64,000 nt of DNA. Source: Hemerocallis citrina. Taxonomy: Eukaryota > Streptophyta > Magnoliopsida > Asparagales > Asphodelaceae. Below the pieces are notes generated by a model. That model made no database searches. It was given only the letters and a program-made list of their open reading frames with translations, and was not told the DNA's origin. Below, one piece after another: positions 56,161 to 64,000 of this stretch (within the stretch, counting starts at the first letter, position 1; the number at the start of each line of letters is the position of its first letter). Made by a program: the position numbers and the translations under genes. The DNA is taken from positions 140,447,089 to 140,511,088 of the forward strand of contig CM030367.1 in NCBI GenBank assembly GCA_017893485.1, given 5' to 3'.

Positions 56161-56403
56161 TCTCCCTAAGCTCCCCTCACAGAGCGCTCGGCGCCTGTCG
56201 GATGAAGTCATCCCTCGGCCTTCGGCCCTCTGTCTCGGCCCTCGACCTTCGGCCTTCGACCTAAATCGTGGGCAGTTCTAATAAACATCCCTCAGGGATT
56301 CATAGCAACAAATCTTCGCCAAATAATTTCCTCCTCCCTTCCCACAAAGACAAACTACTCCTACACGGCTGGGTGACACAGCCCTCCAGGAGTGGGGGGC
56401 TTA
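56161..56403 (+). other. 3' untranslated end and polypurine tract of element B
   Basis: It is collinear with 14641-14904 of A and ends GAGTGGGGGGCTTA (56390-56403) against the LTR. Confidence 0.75.
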
Positions 56404-56899
56404 TGATGTGGTATATATGACGTGGCCCAATTAGGGCCATCAGATCTCCTCAGATTTCGCTCTCCTGTGATCATCAAGTCAACAAGTCCACCGGGCTTCT
56501 GCCAACTCAGGCCCACAGGCAAACGGGTCTGACCAAGCTCGTTACGGTCCCAGACCCGTTTACCCATGCCTATAAATACCAGACCCTCTTCTCACATTCA
56601 AAGGTAATCAATCTTTCTCCACCTGAACCCTAGTTACTGTTGCTTTCTCAGTGACTGACTAGGTCATCGGAGGGCCTGTCTCCGGGAACTCTCCCGGGGT
56701 CTCTAGGCATTATGCAGGTTTGAAGATCCGAGTTGAGCTCCCAACATCCGAGCCGAGTTACGAGCCTCAACCTATCTCCTGCTACTCCCAAGCCGGTCCT
56801 ACAATCGGGGATCAGACCAACGTAAGTTTCGTGCCTTCCGCTTCACAAATTACAAGAACTCACACCTATTGCCCCCACACCCAAAAACAAGCAGCATCA
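56404..56899 (+). repeat. 3' LTR of element B
   Basis: It is 496 bp, TGATGTGG to GCAGCATCA, with TATAAATA at 56571-56578. ATATT follows. Confidence 0.95.
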
Positions 56900-56938
56900 A
56901 TATTTTAATAACTTCAAAAAATTAAAAAGAAAGTAAAG

Positions 56939-56975
<37 letters not shown>

Positions 56976-57818
56976 CAAACAAGCCAAAACAGGGATATGC
57001 GATCAGTATGATCAAAATTTGATGTCGTTGGAGCTAAATCACTAAACATCAACAAGTTTAGATACTGAGTACACCAAACCGCGAAAAAAAATTTGTTATA
57101 ATTATCTGTAATTTAGTAAAAAAATGGACATAATTTAGTGAAATTTACCCAAAAATAAATGCCGGGTCTTTTATGTAGCCATTGAAAGACTAGTATATCT
57201 TGCTTAGCTTTGAACAAATGAGACAATGAGGTACCAATTAACAAAAGTGATGTTGTAGTCTAGCGATAAGCATGTTAGTTTGTGAGCGAGAAGCCGGAGA
57301 TCGAGCTTTACTTGCATCGATCGCTATTTTACAGAAAGAGAATGAAAGAGTATATGGTGTTCATGTATGACTACGGCTTCATTTTCCAAAAGAGAATGAT
57401 ATTTATAAAAAAGAAAAAAAAAACTATAGAATTCATTTTGGGCTCTTTCAAAATAGAGCTAACTTCTTAATTTGTTATTTTGAGTTAGAAAGATGCTAAT
57501 CTTTTCTTTGAATTGTGAATTATGATAAGTTAATAGTTTTGATTTTGTTTAGCTTCATAGCAGACTTGCATCTTCGTAGCAGATTTTGTTGAGCTTCATA
57601 GTTTTGATTAAGTTTGACTTTATTTTCAGAACAGAATTCAATGATTTGCAAAACCGCAAAAAACCACTAAAATTTAGTGGTCACTCGATCGGCATATTTG
57701 ATAGTGATCGAGAGGTCGGAAATTTTAATTTCTACGTATATCAATTTTTTACGGGAAAAAAAATTTCAGTCCAAGCAAGAGGTTACGAATTACGATCCTA
57801 AAAAATAATAATAGTAAA
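56900..57818. other. AT-rich intergenic DNA, no gene seen
   Basis: It holds a (GA)n tract at about 56943-56970 and no supported coding region. A weak tRNA-like TAGTCTAGCGATAAGC at about 57258 lacks a good B box. Confidence 0.5.
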
Positions 57819-57850
57819 CTAGTGTTATTCTATGCAAATTGCATAGTCTA
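57819..57850 (-). mobile_element. Helitron-like 3' end
   Basis: On the minus strand a hairpin CTATGC-AATTT-GCATAG is followed by AATAACACTAG and host T. It matches the end at 18052-18079, where the stem is CTGTGC/GCACAG. The rest of the element would extend to the right and may be interrupted by the LINE. Confidence 0.5.
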
Positions 57851-57987
57851 AAATAGTTTAGAGGAACTTAAAAAATAATATAAAACTTCCAAAAAATGTA
57901 AGAGAATTAGGAAAAACTTATGAATGTCATTTCTACCGTATTTATTGAAATCTTAATTATCATCCTTACATAAACATACAAAAAAAA

Positions 57988-59859
57988 ATGGAGAGAGAGG
58001 TGAGGAGAGAGACTGCCTTCTTCCCTCGGAAACAGAGCAAATCATATGCTCAGGTTCTTCAACTTCCACCACCTTCTCGACATCATTACAATCCCCAAAT
58101 GCCCCTTAGAACCCCATGCCATCCCCTGTTCTTCTCGAAAACCCCGCAACATCCCGTCACCTCAACCCCCACTCACCCTCCCGCCCATTACCCCAAACCT
58201 TCTTTCCAACCCAAACCCTCTTCTCTATACCCAAAAAAACCACCTTTTCACCACAAAAATCGCCGATCTAAGAACATGGAGCGCCAGTGCTACAAATGTG
58301 GGGAAGGCGATCATGCCACGTCGGAGTGCTGCAAGCTTGGATTTCACTGCTTCAATTGTAAGAAATTTGGTCATAAAGTCCGTGATTGTCCCGTCCATAA
58401 CCGGATCGCCAAGTTGGTCGTGGACCTCCCACACAACAACGCCATCTCGCAAGCCCTACCGGCGCTACATGCAAGTGCATTCCTCCACCTTATCAACCCA
58501 AGACGAATCCCTCTCACAAAGGATTTGGAAAGCGCCTTCAACTTCGCCTGGGGGAGGCATGGGCGCTGGTGGACACTGCAGAGGGTATGCGATGGGGTGT
58601 ATCACATCCAGTTTCCGACTGCGACTGAAGCTGAAAGCGCGATCGCGGAAGGGGTCTTCAAATTCTCAGGCTTTAATGCCACCTTCTCCCTCTGGTCAAT
58701 GGACTACGGGGCCAGACTCCGTCCGACACCGTGCTTCATCTAGATTAATCTACCCCTCCTACCCTTCCATTATTGGAATTGGGAGTCACTTGAGCAACTT
58801 ATCTCCCCATTTGGCAAACTAATTACTCTTAGCAAAGAGATGCAAGACGGGAAGTCCAAGGACCAGGCATTAGTCCTTATCGAGGTGGAGGACTTGATGC
58901 AAATCCCAAAGACCCCAACCATCAGGTATACTGCTCCCTGGAGTTCTGAGAGGCATGTTCATGAAGTCCCTATTCTGCTACTTGGCGACCCCATAGCGGT
59001 TGAAGATGTTCAATCAGGAAATGTGCAACTTTTCACCACTGCTAGATCATCTGAGGAAGATGGAAGTGCAAGTTTTTGGCATCCCAAGGCGCCGGAAGGC
59101 CCTAGCAACGCTGGCGCTAGTGGCCCCCTAAGCAAGGCTGTAATTCCGGTGGACACCAAACCAAATCCCCGTGATTTGGGGGGGATTCCAACGGTCTTGA
59201 AATCTCCACAAGATTATGAAATTTTTGAAAAGTTTCTAAATATATCAAATATGGCAGATTCTGGCTTTAATGCAGGGAACCTACCAAATTTGGAGGCTGT
59301 TCCGCAATCTAGGGAGGCCCCCGCTCTGATTTCAAATCCTGCCAAGTTGGCACCCCCAATTGTTCAGATCACAGAATCCTCAGATAGTAGCAATAAAGCA
59401 CCCTCACATGGTCCCACCAAATCTCCTATTACCCAGGCTATTTCAACTAATGAAGAAACTCAAGAAGAAGTTCGTGAAATATTTTAGAAAGGCGAGCTTA
59501 TCACCTTCCCGTTGTCACTTTTCGCCAAGATCCAACCGACTGTCGAGGGAGCCCTAAATGAGTCTATTCAAGAAGATCTCAATCAATTCAATGTTGCTGC
59601 GAAGGTGGTTTTCAAAGCAGAAACTAGCAATGCCAGAGACGAAAGCTTCCACACTCGCTCACTCCTAAGAAGGCCAGTTCCAAAAGCTGCAAGTTCCCTC
59701 GTCTCAGCTCCGCTAGGCTTCGACGAAGGACCATCCAAGAGGCTCAAGCAATCAAGGTCGGCTGGCAAGCTCAAGAGTACGAGACCTTTCATGAAGCACC
59801 TCTCCACTACCATAAAGAAGAAGATCTCAGGTACCTCTTCTTCAGTTGCTTCATCTTAA
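57988..59859 (+). pseudogene. LINE ORF1 protein, zinc-knuckle RNA-binding, broken
   Basis: ORF1 proteins bind LINE RNA. The first open part (57988-58743) has a proline-rich N-terminus and two CCHC knuckles: CYKCGEGDHATSEC and CFNCKKFGHKVRDC (about residues 95-135). A DUF4283-like segment (FAWGRHGRWWTLQRVCDGVY) follows. A stop at 58741 breaks it. It continues at 58840-59487 (MQDGKSKDQALVLIEVED) and 59512-59859 with a basic tail (KRLKQSRSAGK). Confidence 0.75.
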
Positions 59860-60090
59860 CCCGTTTGAAATGCTTTCGAATGAGAATATTTTAGAAGTAG
59901 CTGAATCTATTGGAGTGGAGGCTAAAGGACCATGCTTGGTGCACATTCTTAAGGGCCACCAGAAGGTTTTAGTTGATCAACCTGATCAACCTGATCAACT
60001 AGAACATTCTGTCTAACTGCACTGGCTTCCTGTTCCTAAGGATCGTATCTTGTTTATTTTCTGTTTTTGCAATTTTGTTGCATTCTTTCC

Positions 60091-60940
60091 CCCATGAAGA
60101 TATCTAGTTGGAATGTGAGAGGGTTGGGCAACCCTGATAAATGCTCACTCATAAAAGAAGGAATCCGCAGTCACTCCCTATCGGTCGTCTGTCTACAAGA
60201 GACCAAGCTCAGTAATCCAGGTCCTCGTAAGCTCTCTTCGATTGGAGGAAGCTTGATCACAAATTGGATTCAGCTAGCTTCTCTTAAGAGTTGTGGCAGA
60301 GTACTCTTATGGTGGAATGACCAGCTCTTGGAATGCACATACTCTGCCATTGATATTTTCTCAATCTCTGCGTCTTTCAAGCACCGCAATTCAGATGAAT
60401 CCTGGTCGATTACAACGGTATATGCCCTTTTTTACTGGAAAATAGAGACCTTTGTTTCTGTGAGATAAAGCAGTGTCAAAGCCACCTCAAAGATGCATGG
60501 GTCTTGTGTGGGGATTTCAATGTTACCATCTCAGACGCAGAAAGGTCCAGTGGTAGGGGTTCCACAAGGGACATGAGATACTTTCGAGAATTCATTCATG
60601 ATCTTGCCCTCATTGACCTATCGCTCTCAAGAAGGAAGTACACCTGGTCCAACCTCAGATCATCCCCCTCAATGGCCAGGCTTGACAGATTCTGAATCAC
60701 TTCAGCATGGGACCTCAGCTTGCCCAATTGCATTCAGTACTCCCTGCCCCGATATTCATCTGATCACTGCTCTATAATTCTTGACACTCAATTCATTCCA
60801 CGCCAAGCATATTACTTCAGATTTGAGAAAGCATGGCTTGCACACACCTTCTTTATTCCTGAGGTTCAAAAGTGGTGGCAGCACTTCTCTTGTTCTGAAA
60901 ACCCAGTTGATATCTTTACATGCATGCTGAAGCTTCTTAG
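60091..60940 (+). pseudogene. LINE ORF2 endonuclease domain, broken
   Basis: The EEP endonuclease would nick target DNA to prime reverse transcription. Motifs are SSWNVRGLGNP, CLQETKLS (catalytic glutamate), LCGDFNVTISD (D and N) and SSDHCSI (catalytic histidine). A frameshift near 60430 and a TGA at 60693 disable it. Confidence 0.88.
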
Positions 60941-62930
60941 GAGGTGTATTTGAAGATGGAGAAATGATACATTTGGCCACATCCCCACTCGGAAGAAGCA
61001 CCTTCATGAAAAACTTCTCAAGTTGGAGATTGAAGCAGAACAACTCCCCGCACCACATGATTCTCTAAAAGCTACTCAACTTGAACTCCAACATCTCATC
61101 AAAGCAGAGGCAGTGTATTGGAGACAGAGATCAAGAGTTCAATGGATCAAAGAAGGGGATGCAAATTCCAAATTCTTCCATTCAATTGCTAATGGTAGAA
61201 GGCGGCAGAACTTCATCCACAACCTAACTATCGATAACACCCTCACAACCTCTCCCTCTATTATCAGAACAGCCTTCGAGAATCACTTTCAGGAGATTTT
61301 TGGCACTACTACACCATCTGACTTTTGCATTGATTAGCAATCTCTTTATCCTTCCAATGTAGTCAACTTGGAGCACCTCGACAATCCGATCACTATTGAG
61401 GAGATTAGAAAGTCAGTGTTTGATACGAGTAGCGACAAGGCACCTGACCCCGATGGGTTCTCCCTGAGCTTCTATCATACTTTCTGGGACACCATCAAGG
61501 AAGATTTGCTTACAATGCTGCAATCAGTGCAGAGGGGAGATGCTGACCTGGGAAGAATGAATTACTATAACATTATTCTAATTTTGAAATGTGAAGGAGC
61601 AAACTCTGTAACGGACTTCAGGCCTATCAGCTTGCTTAACTACTCATTCAAGATCTTCACCAAAATCCTCGCCAACAAACTCAGCCCCATCCTTCACTCC
61701 CTTGTGTCATCTTCTCAAAGCGCATTCCTAAAAGGTAAATCGACGGTGGATTGCTTTCTGGTTGCCAACGAAGCTATCAACCTCTGCAGCAAAGGGAGCT
61801 CAGATACGCTCTTGTTTAAGATAGACTTCACCAAAGCTTTTGACACTGTGAATTTGGAATTTCTAGACCAACTTCTCATCGCCAGAGGGTTTGGCCCAGC
61901 TTGGTGCAGGTGGATTCATATGATCCTTAGAATGGCAAAATCATCTATCATCATTAATGGCAAGAGTGGCAAACAAATCAACTCTAAGCGAGGACTCAAG
62001 CAGGGGGGTCCTCTTTCGTCGATGCTCTTCATCTTAGTGGTTGATGTGCTAACTCAGATGCTCTTTAGTGGTCAAAGAAATGGTGTATTCTTCCAACTAC
62101 CTATCAGAGGTTCCCTAGCAAAACTGTCCGTCCTTCAGTTCGCCGATGATACTTTAATCTTTTGTAGAGGTGATGAGCAGGAGATACTCAACCTCAAGGT
62201 GACTCTAACACTATTTGCCAATGTCTCAGGACTAGCCATAAACTTCAAAAAGTCTTCGATCATTTACTTTGAAAAATCGCAAACCAAGCTTCATGCCTTT
62301 TCAACTATTCTGGAGTGCAAAGAAGATGGCCTACCCTTCAACTACATGGGAATGCCACTATCCAAGGGCAAGCTTAGTAGAAGAAGTTGGCAACCCCTCA
62401 TCCTAAAGATTGAGAAAAGACTGTCGGTATGGAAGGGTAGGATGCTTTCAAGAGGGGGGAGGTTGGTACTCATAAATGCTGTTCTTAGTGTCTTGCCAGT
62501 GTATTTTGCATCCTTCTTTAGACTACCCCTCTGGGTGATAAAGCGAATTGACCAAATTCGTAGTAGATTCTTTTGGAGTGGCTCAATACGGATGCGAGAG
62601 GTGTAGCTTGTAAGAGTTGGAAAGCCATCTGCCAACCAAAACAGCAGGGTGGATTGGGTTTTCTAGACTTGAGAGTCTTCAAAGAAGCTCTACTATTGAA
62701 GTGGCGGTGGAATTTAGTCTCCTCAGACTCATTATCTAGCCAAACACTTAAGAGCCTATACTACATGAGTGCTACAAACAGCCTTACATGTCCCCCTTTG
62801 GCATCCAGCTTCTGGAAGGAGATTTTTCTATCTCAAAGAGCAATTTCTGATCAATATGCACTGACAGCTAGGCAACGGCAACCACACCAAATTCTGGACG
62901 TCGCGATGGGTAAATGGTGACAACATTGTC
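60941..62930 (+). pseudogene. LINE ORF2 reverse transcriptase domain, broken
   Basis: The linker and thumb-proximal part (61023-61337) read YWRQRSRVQWIKEGDANSKF. After a TAG (61335) the RT core is open for 412 codons (61368-62606): KAPDPDGFSLSFY, FRPISLLN, FKIDFTKAFDTV (motif A), GLKQGGPLSSMLF (motif B) and LQFADDTLIF (motif C, catalytic FADD). A frameshift near 62590 moves the frame to 62573-62920 (CQPKQQGGLGFLDLR). The zinc-binding tail would follow but is cut. Confidence 0.92.
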
Positions 62931-64000
62931 TATAACACCCCGAATTCCAAAACAGACTGGATTCGAAGTTCCACAGGAACTTTTCACTTCTCTTCGTACA
63001 ATTTTACAAGGAATCAAAAACTTTGGTTACATCCGAGTTACATTTACATTTACATTTATACAGCGGAAGCAATTTACAATAATTACATAAAAAAATATAC
63101 AACATTTGAATCAATCTTTAAGCAGCATGCATACTTTAATCTTGCCAATCTCTTTAACCTACATAGAAAACTGTGGGCGCGTCAGTTGCTTACAACCGAT
63201 GAAATATTATACACGGCCATCCTCACTATGCCGAACAGTATAACGATTTTCCATACTTAAACAAACCACAAACTTGATCATAGACAAAGCTACAAAGGGA
63301 CTATCCTATTGATATCGTGTTGTGCTGTGCTCTTAGTCCTCAATACAATTGTTTACATTATATGACACTAATGCGCACTTGTTCAGAGTCTATGCAGTCC
63401 ATACTACATAGGTCTGAAGGCAAGCCCTTAACCATTCTTTATCTTGTAGGGTTCGATCCCTCGTCATGATTTAATCTACTACTGTAATTATGGTAAGTAT
63501 CCTAGGCATTCTATGAGTTACGAGCTCACGTCTAGGCGCCCTGGAGAGAATCCCAATGCACTGACACATGACTCATTATGCAGGCATCCTGTGGTAATTC
63601 ACCTCCTACCATAGACGTGACACCACCCGCAGTCATTAGATCACCCCATAAGCGTCGCCACCGGGACGGTACTCTGGAGTAGTATTCACGCCCTAATCAT
63701 GACGCATCATGGGACATCCTGTGAATACTCTCACGCCACCAATCCAATGGCCCTTATACTCATGTTTTTCTCTTACGTTCATCACGTCTTCACTATGTAT
63801 CTAATCCTTATGTATAATTGAAGGTCAACATTCTAGAATCTAGCATCACTTCTACATCGGTCTTTTCAACATCAATCATTATCAACGACCCAAACTTGGT
63901 CAAAATATCAAAATCCTCTTTTTCATATTTTCATTCTTGCCGATGTAGAGTTATAGCTATAATTCTAGTCTAAGCCCTCCTTTCACATTTATAGAAGAAA
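62931..64000 (-). mobile_element. G: antisense chromovirus-type LTR, partial
   Basis: It starts TATAACACCCCGAATTCC on the plus strand, the reverse complement of a Tekay/Del-type LTR 3' end with TGTAAC changed to TATAAC. It contains CAGCGGAAGCAATTTACA, as in the reversed ends of C and D. It is collinear with F from 4966 to about 6010. It runs past the window end. Confidence 0.8.

Larger units (their letters stand above)
23503..56899 (+). mobile_element. Element B: Tat-lineage retrotransposon expanded by nested insertions
   Basis: LTRs at 23503-23982 and 56404-56899 belong to the same family as element A's, and ATATT flanks both ends exactly (23498-23502, 56900-56904). Removing the insertions C, the hAT-like MITE, D and E1/E3/E2 leaves roughly 15 kb in the same order as A. 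B keeps RNase H, the second RNase H and integrase that A lost, and A keeps parts B lost. All genes have stops or frameshifts. Confidence 0.95.
57955..62930 (+). mobile_element. L1-type plant LINE, degenerate, 3' end cut by an LTR
   Basis: ORF1 with zinc knuckles, then an AP-type endonuclease and reverse transcriptase follow in order on the plus strand. The 3' zinc-binding segment, UTR and poly(A) are missing, since an antisense LTR begins at 62931. Stops and frameshifts occur in both ORFs. The 5' end is set only by the A-rich run before the first ATG. Confidence 0.9.

Noticed and set aside
57240..57320. Possible tRNA or SINE from TAGTCTAGCGATAAGC
   Set aside because: The A box is fair but the B-box region (GGAGATCGAGCTTTAC) is poor and no cloverleaf forms.
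58225..58452. Minus-strand ORF opposite the LINE zinc knuckles
   Set aside because: Shadow of ORF1 on the other strand.

Overview
This 64 kb window is nuclear DNA from a flowering plant. The evidence is Ty3/gypsy retrotransposons of plant-only lineages, a plant L1-type LINE, plant Helitron and MITE families, an AT-rich background, and a broken copy of a plant-type 20S proteasome alpha-subunit gene (closest in memory to PAD1). I see no intact host gene. The species cannot be named from the sequence.

Layout. (1) 1-1368: AT-rich DNA with a small Helitron (888-1322, minus). (2) 1369-15400: Element A, an old Tat-lineage Ty3/gypsy element with 496-bp LTRs (target duplication GTTAG/GTTAA). Its pol is broken by an antisense long-LTR fragment (about 4878-8198). 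Its long 3' region carries a 56-bp minisatellite, an antisense spliced gene and a 64/72-bp minisatellite. (3) 15401-23502: spacer with a 35-base poly(G) run, a LINE 3' relic, a Helitron-like 3' end, the proteasome pseudogene, a PIF/Harbinger-type MITE (TSD TTA), two fold-back MITEs in (TA)n, and a second copy of the small Helitron. (4) 23503-56899: Element B, a second Tat copy stretched to 33.4 kb by nested insertions and still flanked by a perfect ATATT duplication. Inside it are a 5'-truncated Tekay/Del-type chromovirus with an intact pol ORF (C), a hAT-like MITE, a solo LTR (D, TSD CAGAC), and a three-level nest of antisense solo LTRs (E1 > E3 > E2). (5) 56900-62930: spacer, a Helitron-like end and a degenerate L1-type LINE with ORF1, endonuclease and reverse transcriptase. 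(6) 62931-64000: the start of another antisense long LTR, running off the window.

How the parts relate. A and B share one architecture: LTR, PBS, gag, protease, RT/RNase H, a second RNase H, integrase, 56-bp array, antisense gene, 64/72-bp array, a longer-period array, PPT, LTR. The second RNase H, the antisense ORF and 3' tandem repeats are known traits of the Tat lineage. Where one copy is broken the other supplies the layout. The antisense gene has three canonical GT-AG introns of identical length and position in A and B (66, 67 and 222 bp), so splicing of the opposite strand was part of this family's biology. The chromovirus LTRs C and D carry an unexplained feature: paired GTCGAC palindromes about two helical turns apart, repeated along the transcribed leader. 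Relative age: A and B are older, with diverged LTRs and broken genes. C, with its open pol, and the nested solo LTRs came later.

All comparisons were made by eye. No alignment, database search or dating was run.
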